Shown: piece after piece, positions 1 to 6,053 of the stretch
How the letters are laid out: each line of letters opens with the position of its first letter
Position numbering within the stretch: position 1 is the first letter of the stretch
Source of the DNA: Firmicutes bacterium UBA2296
GTDB taxonomy: Bacteria; Bacillota; UBA994
Length of the DNA: 7,691 nucleotides
Assembly: GCA_002345475.1 (NCBI GenBank)
Contig: DDWC01000085.1
Coordinates: 1 to 7,691, forward strand
Reading direction: 5' to 3'
Notes under the pieces: generated by a model
The model's database searches: none
The model's input: the letters and a program-made list of their open reading frames with translations, nothing else
Told to the model about the DNA's origin: nothing
Position numbers and translations under genes: made by a program

Positions 1-470
1 CCAGAAGGGCGCAAAAACCAGTATGGGTAGTAACCGGTAAGGCTGCCACGCAAGAGGTTTGCCACTGCATAGACAATGGGATAAGAAAGCCAGAGAAGTG
101 GAGTGGCCTTTACTTCGCCCCAGGCCAACTGAGAATAGATCACCATGCCGAGGGGAGTTGCGTAATGCAACAAAACATTAGCTAGCGCCTGCCATCCTTC
201 TGGTTTGTAAAGCCTGGACAGCAGGAAATGGTAGCCGAGGCTGGTTACAGCGATCCAGACTGCAGCGGCCTGCCCAATCTGCGCAATCCAGGTCGGGGCC
301 TGGTTCCCCTGACACGCCGCAACGGTAGCTATTACGGACACCATCAGGTTCGTCTGTATGGTGTAATAGTTGAAAAGCCTAAGGGCAGCCGGGACGTTAT
401 CCGCCAGGATGAGATCAATAATAACGCCTAATGCCCCGCACACTGCCACCGACCAGGCTAAAGCCGTCAT
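1..470 (-). CDS. Pr6Pr family membrane protein (partial, C-terminus off the left edge)
   Basis: This frame stays open from the start codon to the left edge of the window: 156 codons are present and the stop lies outside. About five hydrophobic helices are visible (residues ~2-23, 41-53, 62-86, 98-117, 124-140). Three motifs match the Pr6Pr / FAR-17a-AIG1-like membrane family: FNYYTIQTN (~33-41), VLLHYATPL (~99-107) and LLRGSLTGYYPYWFL (~139-153). The last normally sits near the C-terminus, so perhaps only 20-60 residues are missing. Two ATGs lie close together (476 and 470). The ribosome-binding sequence GAGGTGA (485-479) is only 2 nt from the first but 8 nt from the second, so I chose 470. 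It starts 22 bp after the DUF3159-like gene and is probably the sixth gene of the leftward operon. The molecular function of the family in bacteria is not established. Family assignment is from remembered motifs. Confidence 0.8.
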   Translation of the reverse strand, partial: MTALAWSVAVCGALGVIIDLILADNVPAALRLFNYYTIQTNLMVSVIATVAACQGNQAPTWIAQIGQAAAVWIAVTSLGYHFLLSRLYKPEGWQALANVLLHYATPLGMVIYSQLAWGEVKATPLLWLSYPIVYAVANLLRGSLTGYYPYWFLRPS

Positions 471-478
471 GGGCATAT

Positions 479-485
479 TCACCTC
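479..485 (-). promoter_or_regulatory. Ribosome-binding site deciding the Pr6Pr gene start
   Basis: GAGGTGA on the minus strand lies between the stop codon of the DUF3159-like gene and the Pr6Pr gene. Its spacing is 8 nt to the ATG at 470 but only 2 nt to the ATG at 476, which favours 470 as the start. Confidence 0.6.
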
Positions 486-492
486 ACAAAGT

Positions 493-1164
493 CTAGAAAC
501 CCTTCACTTGCCCCCGCCAGGGAGGTTTCTGTCCCTCGGTATATTCATCTACCCCCGGACCACCCAGCTTGCGCAATCGCCACATGCCGTAAACATAGCT
601 GAAAACGAGTACCGGGATGGTCACCGGCCAACCAAGCAAGGCGTTGGTCAGGCCCAGGCGCAGCGCATCTCCTGACCGCAGCAGAGAAATCTGCACCCAC
701 AGGCGCATTGTGAGCAGCGCCATCCAGACCAGAGTGACTTCGGTGTACGCGGGTTTGACATCCTCTCTCCAGAACCAAGCGAGGGGCCAACCCCGGGTCA
801 AATGGCTGGCCCAGGCGGCCAAAGGACGCCCCACGGCCAGACTAACAGCGCACGAAGCTACCAGCAGACCGCTGGTTAAGGCCGCAGAGAGGAAGTAATT
901 TGCCGCATTTTTTGTAATGTAGGCCAAGCCCGCCGCCAAAAAAACTGCTGCAAAGCCAAGGGCGGCATACTGAATTTTCTGGCCTCGAGCAAGGCGAATC
1001 AGGGTAATTAGAGCTGCGCACAAGAGTGCCGCCGCAGCTGCCAGGGTCAGGCCCAGTGTCGAGTTCAGCAGAGCGTAAACCAAGGGTGGAAGCAACGCAT
1101 CCAGGGTTTTGCCTGTCACAACCAGGCGCAGTTCCTCGATTATCTCCCTTGTTCTGTCTGTCAT
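493..1164 (-). CDS. DUF3159-like multi-pass membrane protein
   Basis: A protein of 223 residues with about five hydrophobic stretches (roughly residues 24-57, 67-83, 91-111, 144-162 and 172-193). The layout resembles the DUF3159 family: a short acidic/basic N-terminus, a GKTLDALLPPLVYALLN segment, an IRLARGQK loop after the first helices (~56-63), KNAANYFL (~85-92), SLAVGRPLAAWASHL (~108-122), a TRGWPLAWFWRED loop (~123-135) and TLVWMALLTMRLWVQISLL (~144-162). The TxxW...R.xVQ pattern is typical of the family as I remember it. Function is unknown. The start ATG at 1164 overlaps the TGA of the preceding gene by one base (TGATG), which suggests translational coupling. A GTG at 1167 is an alternative that adds one codon. 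No strong Shine-Dalgarno sequence precedes it, consistent with coupling. The C-terminus is a basic cytoplasmic-looking tail. Confidence 0.75.
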   Translation of the reverse strand: MTDRTREIIEELRLVVTGKTLDALLPPLVYALLNSTLGLTLAAAAALLCAALITLIRLARGQKIQYAALGFAAVFLAAGLAYITKNAANYFLSAALTSGLLVASCAVSLAVGRPLAAWASHLTRGWPLAWFWREDVKPAYTEVTLVWMALLTMRLWVQISLLRSGDALRLGLTNALLGWPVTIPVLVFSYVYGMWRLRKLGGPGVDEYTEGQKPPWRGQVKGF

Positions 1165-1511
1165 CACGACGATCTGATTTTCCCGGCTCGTTGTCTGCCC
1201 AGGAAGAAAACAACCGGGTCCCCATCACATCTGTACAGCGCCATAAGGGTGTAGAGACTGCCTGTGAAGAATCCAAGGGTCATCATCAAAAGCACCCAGA
1301 GCGCGGCAACACCCTTGTTGGGCTCCCGATATACTATCCACAGTGAAAACAGGGCAAAGCCAACGTACAGGTCAACCAGAGACACTATCCCCCAGGGATT
1401 CTGCAGTATAAGTCCTCCGTCGGCAAAGAAGTCACCAGCGGAAAAACCATAAACAAGGACTGCTGTCATGGCAATCAGGCCAATAAGCGCAACCAGCTTA
1501 GCCGTTTTCAT
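1164..1511 (-). CDS. DUF1475-like small membrane protein
   Basis: A 115-residue protein with three helices: residues ~4-22, ~41-61 and ~68-92. The core NPWGIVSLVDLYVGF (~38-52), followed by LFSLWIVYREPNKG (~54-67) and a last helix ending SLYTLMALYR (~85-94), resembles the DUF1475 family (W...L.DLY..F.LF..W..YRE pattern). Its function is not known. I placed the start at ATG 1511 because the predicted protein then begins directly with a membrane helix and a weak purine-rich GGGGTGGGA lies just upstream. The frame is open up to an ATG at 1595, only 9 bp after the transglutaminase gene, which would add 28 residues (including LLLPPRNIHTKILIRLDMGWDS) that do not look like part of the family. The stop overlaps the next gene by one base. 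The short charged tail after residue 94 (RCDGDP, then GRQRAGK) looks cytoplasmic. Confidence 0.65.
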   Translation of the reverse strand: MKTAKLVALIGLIAMTAVLVYGFSAGDFFADGGLILQNPWGIVSLVDLYVGFALFSLWIVYREPNKGVAALWVLLMMTLGFFTGSLYTLMALYRCDGDPVVFFLGRQRAGKIRSS

Positions 1512-1604
1512 GCTATCCCACCCCATATCTAACCGGATCAATATCTTGGTGTGTATATTCCTCGGAGGCAGTAATAATTCCTGCTTGAAAGGCATTGTCA
1601 GCCA

Positions 1605-3812
1605 CTACCCCAGCAGCGTTCTCAGTAGCTTGCCGCTGAGATGTTTCTGTCTGAGGTATAGCTCCCATAGCCCTTTGAGCCGGCCAGACACAACCATGTA
1701 GCGGTTAAGCACCGAATAGAAGAAGTCGTGGGATTCACTGGCGAATCCCGCTTCAATCTCGGTGCCTTCGCCGTATAGGCAGTCATTTATCCCTTCACTT
1801 ATGCGGCGGAAATCGAGTTTCCAATCGTAGACATGGCGATTGACCCTGAGCCCATATTCGCGTGGTGTTTCTGAGGGATTCTTGCCCAGTCCCATGGCCT
1901 CCAGCAACGCCAGGGAGAGATTGTAATAGGCAATTTCCCTGCGTCCAGCGGGTAGGCTATCAATCATTCCCAGGGCTTTTCTAAGATTGCGCCAACGCCA
2001 CAGCACCAGAGCTATGAGAAACAGCAGAACAGTAGCCGGGACCAGACGAGCGGTTTGCGTGGCGATGGGGGGGAACTCCGTGGGAGGTGCACTGGGGTCA
2101 ACGATAATGAAAGGGAAATCGTCCCAGAAGGAAGGCTCTCGTTCCGGAGGCGCCTCACTATCCGGCGTCGTGGATCCGCCTCCCGGTTCAGCGGGGCTTG
2201 CCTGCAGGGGCAGTGACAACGTCGTGGGAAACACCGGCGTGGCCTCAAAAATCATCCAGCCCAGGCCTCCGATGTAGGCTTCCACCCAGGCGTGGGCATC
2301 GCTGCCGGTAACCCGGTATATGCCGTCCTGATCGGCCTTTTCGGGCATACGAAAACCCTGCACGTAACGGGTGGGTACCCCCGCGATTCTGCCCATAACC
2401 GCCAGGGCTGAGGCGAAGGAAGTGCAGTATCCCTTTTGCTCTGCGAAGAGGAAGAAATGAACAAAATCAGTTTGGGGAGGTAGCGATGAGGCAATCTTGC
2501 TGTACTCATAGTTTTGTCGCAGGTAAGACTCCAGGATAGCCATCTTATTGTAGTCTGAGACATGTCCGTCAGTGAGGGTGAGGGCCAGGGCCTCCACCTC
2601 GGCAGAAACCGTATCCGGCAAGGCTAACCACAAGTCAAGGTCCGTGTCGGCAGTCTCCTGCTCAAGAATATCGAAGGCGCCCCGGTAGGCCATGGTCATC
2701 CCGCGCACTGTGTAAGGTACATTGCGAGGTACTTCATCCGCCGCGATGACGGAATAGCCCGGGGACAAATATATGGTGCGGTCGAGATCAAAGACGGCAT
2801 GAGTGTAGGGTAGAGTAAACACAGTCACCGTGCGAAGTCGGCGATGGTTTATCTCCAGTTGTGTGCTGCGCAGAAACGGGCGCAGGGCACTCGGAGCTTC
2901 AAGAGCTGACCACGGGCCCAAATCACCCACTGTAGACCAGGTGCTTCCGGTATATTCCTGCCAAACGCTACCTCGCAGGTAATCACTGCGCCCGCGACTG
3001 ACTTCCAGCAGGACAGTCGGATCATCAACAACAGAACCACCCAAACGAACGCCATCGCCATATCCAGCCACCGCTATAGAGAAAGCTCCACCGTCCCCTC
3101 TGAGGTCGTGGGTTTCACCGCCGCGCAGGTCGGCGAGAAAAGGCAGGTGGCGATCAGCCCAGATCTGCAGCCCTGTCCATTGAAGCGCGGTATACCCCTT
3201 AGGCAATAGCGTGGCCATTACCATCACGGACGCGAGGGTGACCAAAGCATATCGAATCCACTGGCGGCGAAAGCCCGGCAACATCTCAGGCGGCATCTCC
3301 TGCCACAGCGAATCTCCGTGCCCGTGCGCGAGCCAGAGAAACCATGCTGGCAAGTAGAAAACCAGAGCAGCATATGCCGAATCAATATACAGATACCACA
3401 GCGGTATGAGCAACCCCAGGCCGCAAAGCAATAGGCCTGCTTCACTGATTCTGCGGGGCAGGCGAAGCAGGACGAACACCAGCAAAGCCACTGCGCTTAC
3501 TACCGCGCCAAAACGAAAGGCGGCGCTGGTATTGGCGGCGTTAAGAAGGCTCAGGACCATGGCCTTTGCGACTTCAGGAACAAAAATAAACAGGATAACG
3601 GATCCCAGCATCATGCCTAGGACTCCGGCGATGAAGGTGGTTGGGTAGGTCACTGTGAGCCAGGCGAGCAATACGACGGTCATGATAACAACTAACCGGA
3701 GCGAAAACCCCTGGCCTGAGTACCCGAGGGAGTCGGTAATGGGCATGCTGAGAAAGAGACTAAGCCAGACCGCCAAACCTGCCCTCAGCTTCTCTCTAAA
3801 GGTTATCAACAT
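1605..3812 (-). CDS. Membrane-anchored transglutaminase-like protein (TgpA-type, DUF4129-like C-terminus)
   Basis: A 735-residue protein. About seven N-terminal membrane helices (to ~205) precede a large, probably extracytoplasmic, region. This contains the transglutaminase-like core: KGYCTSFASALAVMGRIAGV with candidate nucleophile Cys463, then GSDAHAWVEAYIGGLGW with His507. The third triad position, 16 residues after His, is Glu523 (FEATP) rather than Asp. A proline- and acid-rich linker (~528-587) leads to a final helix (~590-606) and a cytoplasmic tail with ETPREYGLRV (~648-657), as in DUF4129 domains. This is the TgpA/DUF3488-transglutaminase architecture. Such proteins are thought to act on proteins or peptides at the cell surface, but the substrate is unknown. 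I chose ATG 3812, which overlaps the DUF58 stop by 17 bp and has AAAGGG 9 nt upstream. A further in-frame ATG at 3851 would add 13 residues and has no ribosome-binding site. Confidence 0.9.
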   Translation of the reverse strand: MLITFREKLRAGLAVWLSLFLSMPITDSLGYSGQGFSLRLVVIMTVVLLAWLTVTYPTTFIAGVLGMMLGSVILFIFVPEVAKAMVLSLLNAANTSAAFRFGAVVSAVALLVFVLLRLPRRISEAGLLLCGLGLLIPLWYLYIDSAYAALVFYLPAWFLWLAHGHGDSLWQEMPPEMLPGFRRQWIRYALVTLASVMVMATLLPKGYTALQWTGLQIWADRHLPFLADLRGGETHDLRGDGGAFSIAVAGYGDGVRLGGSVVDDPTVLLEVSRGRSDYLRGSVWQEYTGSTWSTVGDLGPWSALEAPSALRPFLRSTQLEINHRRLRTVTVFTLPYTHAVFDLDRTIYLSPGYSVIAADEVPRNVPYTVRGMTMAYRGAFDILEQETADTDLDLWLALPDTVSAEVEALALTLTDGHVSDYNKMAILESYLRQNYEYSKIASSLPPQTDFVHFFLFAEQKGYCTSFASALAVMGRIAGVPTRYVQGFRMPEKADQDGIYRVTGSDAHAWVEAYIGGLGWMIFEATPVFPTTLSLPLQASPAEPGGGSTTPDSEAPPEREPSFWDDFPFIIVDPSAPPTEFPPIATQTARLVPATVLLFLIALVLWRWRNLRKALGMIDSLPAGRREIAYYNLSLALLEAMGLGKNPSETPREYGLRVNRHVYDWKLDFRRISEGINDCLYGEGTEIEAGFASESHDFFYSVLNRYMVVSGRLKGLWELYLRQKHLSGKLLRTLLG

Positions 3813-4974
3813 GGCCCTGGGCCCTTTCAGTTGGATAAAGGACATGCACATTTACGCCGGAGGTGCGCATGCGACCGAGCAACTTCTCGGTGGCATTATC
3901 AGGAGGGTCCACCCGCAAATGAAACAGCGTCACCGGAAACCCCCTCTTTTTCAGAGAGAGCAGAAAGTCGGCATCTGCCAGTGACAGCGCCGGTGATGCC
4001 ACGTTTATGGACGTCCCCGCGGGCAGCGAATAACTGTGCCTGTGCAAAGAGCTGTAGACCGTCTCCTCTTGTGTGGGCGCCAGATCAATCAAAGCGTCCA
4101 GAATACTCTCGTAGTCGCTGAAACGAGTCGCCTTGATCCATCCGCTACCCTGTGGATCGACGAAAACTCGGACAGGGTGGTTATCTCTCAGCCGATTGTA
4201 CGCCAGCGATGCTACCAGCTCTACCGCCAGGTCTTCCAGGCGATGATCCCTGTCTGCTCTATAGGCCTTCTTATCCATGTCAATCAGGATTGCCAGCTCG
4301 GTGTCCGCCGCTCGTTCCATGTTCCTTACCACTACCTGACCTTGTCGGGCGGTCTGCCGCCAATGAATGTTCCGAACTCTGTCTCCACTCCTCCACAAAC
4401 GTAGCCTTTCCTGCTCAGAAGGGTCGTCATGGGCCGCAGCGGGGGTCCGATGATTCCCCGGACGTCGGTAAGCCGGCAGCACTTCATTTGTGAGATGCAA
4501 TAGGCGAGGGTATACCTTGAGAGTCCCTCCATGGGCGAGGGGCCTGCTGATTCTGAACAGGCCAAAAGGATCGCCAGTTGATACTGCAACACTGGACAGG
4601 TCGTATGTGCCGCGGCGGCTGGGGGTGACCTGGGTGCGTATCTCCCTGGATTCTTCAGGCCCCAGCGACAGCAGGACAGACTTCTGGCTGAACATAGCGG
4701 CGTCGTTAGTCAGGGCAAGATAGGGGAAACGGCCTCGGGTGGAGTTCGTCACTGTAAACGTCACATCAACAGGACGTCCCGCTTCAACGTTGCGGGAGGC
4801 AACCACTACTTCACCCTCCAGCCGCTTCAGGCTTCTGTAGAGGCCAAAAAGTGGCAGCAAGGTGCACAGAAGCAACACGTAGAGGAACATATAGGGCAAC
4901 TGCCCAGCCACAAAGACCGCCGCGAACAGGGCCGCCAGTACGCCCAGCAGGTATATTGGGCTATTTATCCGCAT
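3796..4974 (-). CDS. DUF58 domain-containing membrane protein
   Basis: A 392-residue protein with two N-terminal helices (~5-24 and ~27-46) followed by soluble domains. Residues ~55-150 look like a beta-rich region ending in RRGTYDL and STGDPFGLFR, the usual lead-in to DUF58. The DUF58 signature is RSGDRVRNIHWRQTARQGQ (~195-213) and VVVRNME (~214-220). It is followed by the vWA-like strand LAILIDMD (~227-234). The metal-site DxSxS pattern is not present after that strand (it reads DMDKK). Family members sit beside MoxR ATPases and are thought to be their partners or targets in assembling membrane or surface complexes. The start ATG overlaps the ATPase stop by 14 bp and has GGTGA (4985-4981) at a 6-nt spacing, so translational coupling is likely. 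The C-terminus overlaps the transglutaminase start. Confidence 0.93.
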   Translation of the reverse strand: MRINSPIYLLGVLAALFAAVFVAGQLPYMFLYVLLLCTLLPLFGLYRSLKRLEGEVVVASRNVEAGRPVDVTFTVTNSTRGRFPYLALTNDAAMFSQKSVLLSLGPEESREIRTQVTPSRRGTYDLSSVAVSTGDPFGLFRISRPLAHGGTLKVYPRLLHLTNEVLPAYRRPGNHRTPAAAHDDPSEQERLRLWRSGDRVRNIHWRQTARQGQVVVRNMERAADTELAILIDMDKKAYRADRDHRLEDLAVELVASLAYNRLRDNHPVRVFVDPQGSGWIKATRFSDYESILDALIDLAPTQEETVYSSLHRHSYSLPAGTSINVASPALSLADADFLLSLKKRGFPVTLFHLRVDPPDNATEKLLGRMRTSGVNVHVLYPTERAQGHVDNL

Positions 4975-5902
4975 GGCGGATCACCGGTACATGGGTCTTG
5001 TTGACCACATCGTTAATCACATCCAGAGGTGTCTTTCCTCGCAACAAAGCTTCAGGTTTGAGTATCAGGCGGTGATAAAATACCGAGGCTATCATTGCTT
5101 TGATGTCATCGGGCAGGACATGGGGACGCTTTCTTACATAGGCCAGGCCTTGAGCTCCCCGGAAAAGGTGCTGACCTCCCCGCGGGCTGACGCCCAGGGT
5201 GATGTCGGGATGCTCCCGGGTGGCCTGGGTAAGATTGACGACGTATTCCACTAACTCGCGGGAGAAATGAATTTTCTCCACAGCCGCTCTCATTTCGATC
5301 AGTTCCTCTGGATTGGTGACAGGTACGACGTCCCGGATCATAGACTCACCCCCCGGTCGTGACACTATGGACGTTTCGTCCGAAAATGTCGGGTACCCCA
5401 TGGTTACCCGCAGCATAAAACGGTCCAGTTGCGCTTCCGGCAGGGGATAGGTTCCTTCATAGTCTATAGGGTTCTGGGTGGCCAGGACAATAAAGGGACT
5501 TGGCAGGGGATAGGTGGTACCGTCCACCGATATTTGCCCTTCCGACATAGCTTCCAGCAAACTAGACTGAGTGCGTGGCGATGTTCGGTTTATTTCATCC
5601 GCCAGAATCAGCTGATTCATGATCGGTCCAGGGCGAAAAACGAAGGCGTCCATAGTCTTGTCATATACGGAAATACCCACTATGTCAGAGGGCATCAGGT
5701 CAGGAGTAAACTGTATGCGTGAGAAGGTGCAGCCCAGACTCCTGGCCAATGTGTTGGCCAGAGTAGTCTTGCCGACACCGGGCACATCTTCGATGAGAAT
5801 ATGCCCGCCGCACAGTATCCCCGCCAGAACATATTCTGTCACCGTGTTTTTCCCTATTATCACCTTGGCCACGTTGGCCAGTATGCGATCAATCCTGTCC
5901 AT
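4961..5902 (-). CDS. MoxR family AAA+ ATPase
   Basis: A 313-residue ATPase, a normal length for MoxR proteins, with the expected order of motifs. Walker A is EDVPGVGKTTLAN (~38-50). The MoxR-specific FTPDLMPSDIVG follows (~65-76). Walker B is LILADEINR with the family's TSPRTQSSLLEAMSEGQ (~98-123). Sensor 1 is ATQNPIDYEGTYPLPEAQLDRF (~141-162 in total), with Asn144 and a likely arginine finger Arg161. A C-terminal lid carries GVSPRGGQHLFRGA (~237-250), where most relatives read SPRA. MoxR ATPases act as chaperone-like remodellers in the cytoplasm, usually with a DUF58 or vWA partner. It is the first gene of the leftward operon and is followed by DUF58 and transglutaminase genes. The start ATG has AGGGAGAG (5918-5911) 8 nt upstream. 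I am confident of the family; the specific client is unknown. Confidence 0.96.
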   Translation of the reverse strand: MDRIDRILANVAKVIIGKNTVTEYVLAGILCGGHILIEDVPGVGKTTLANTLARSLGCTFSRIQFTPDLMPSDIVGISVYDKTMDAFVFRPGPIMNQLILADEINRTSPRTQSSLLEAMSEGQISVDGTTYPLPSPFIVLATQNPIDYEGTYPLPEAQLDRFMLRVTMGYPTFSDETSIVSRPGGESMIRDVVPVTNPEELIEMRAAVEKIHFSRELVEYVVNLTQATREHPDITLGVSPRGGQHLFRGAQGLAYVRKRPHVLPDDIKAMIASVFYHRLILKPEALLRGKTPLDVINDVVNKTHVPVIRHADK

Positions 5903-5910
5903 TTTTCATT

Positions 5911-5918
5911 CTCTCCCT
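5911..5918 (-). promoter_or_regulatory. Ribosome-binding site of the MoxR gene
   Basis: AGGGAGAG on the minus strand lies 8 nt before the ATG at 5902. It fixes the start of the first gene of the leftward operon. Confidence 0.75.
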
Positions 5919-5945
5919 TCGCCTTGAAGGCATCCACATACCTGA

Positions 5946-5974
5946 ATTATATAGCAGTACCCCCTGTTTGTACT
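5946..5974 (-). promoter_or_regulatory. Predicted sigma-70 type promoter of the leftward operon
   Basis: Reading the minus strand, a perfect TATAAT (-10) lies at 5951-5946. Seventeen bases upstream is AGTACA (5974-5969), which keeps only the last three bases of the -35 consensus. An overlapping reading, TGC-TATATA (5956-5948), would be an extended -10 element and could compensate for the weak -35. Transcription would begin near 5939 and give a leader of about 36 nt before the MoxR start. Confidence 0.55.
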
Positions 5975-5977
5975 ACT
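5953..5977. promoter_or_regulatory. Inverted repeat between divergent promoters: candidate operator
   Basis: AGCAGTAC (5953-5960) and GTACTACT (5970-5977) are inverted copies matching at 7 of 8 positions, separated by 9 bp, so the half-sites are centred 17 bp apart. The dyad covers the predicted -35 positions of both divergent promoters. A bound dimeric regulator could therefore affect both transcription units. No regulator gene is present in the window, and I do not recognise the motif as belonging to a named regulator family. Confidence 0.4.
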
Positions 5978-5996
5978 TTAGGGCTGGGTGTATAAT
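5968..5996 (+). promoter_or_regulatory. Predicted sigma-70 type promoter of the PLP enzyme gene
   Basis: A perfect TATAAT at 5991-5996 is preceded, at an exact 17-bp spacing, by TTGTAC (5968-5973), which keeps the TTG core of the -35 consensus. Transcription would start near 6003, giving a leader of about 50 nt. That leader contains a small possible hairpin (CTCAA-CAT-TTGAG, 6027-6039) just before the ribosome-binding site; it is too short to interpret. Confidence 0.65.
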
Positions 5997-6042
5997 CGAA
6001 ATGCAGGAATATTCTGGTTCATATGGCTCAACATTTGAGAAC

Positions 6043-6048
6043 GGAGGT
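6043..6048 (+). promoter_or_regulatory. Ribosome-binding site of the PLP enzyme gene
   Basis: GGAGGT lies 5 nt before the ATG at 6054. This is a near-consensus Shine-Dalgarno sequence and supports that start. Confidence 0.8.
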
Positions 6049-6053
6049 TACTT

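Noticed and set aside
228..675. Two plus-strand frames of 67 and 101 codons opposite the Pr6Pr and DUF3159-like genes
   Set aside because: They are antisense to membrane-protein genes with clear family motifs and look like chance open frames.
842..1276. A 144-codon minus-strand frame overlapping the DUF3159-like and DUF1475-like genes
   Set aside because: It overlaps two better-supported membrane-protein genes on the same strand in another frame, and its translation is rich in Cys, Ser, Arg and Gly without domain features.
3655..3984. A 109-codon plus-strand frame across the DUF58/transglutaminase junction
   Set aside because: It is antisense to both genes, has no ribosome-binding site and no recognisable protein features.
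6018..6042. Possible regulatory hairpin or riboswitch in the leader of the PLP enzyme gene
   Set aside because: Only a 5-bp stem with a 3-nt loop is visible and the leader is about 50 nt, too short for a known riboswitch.
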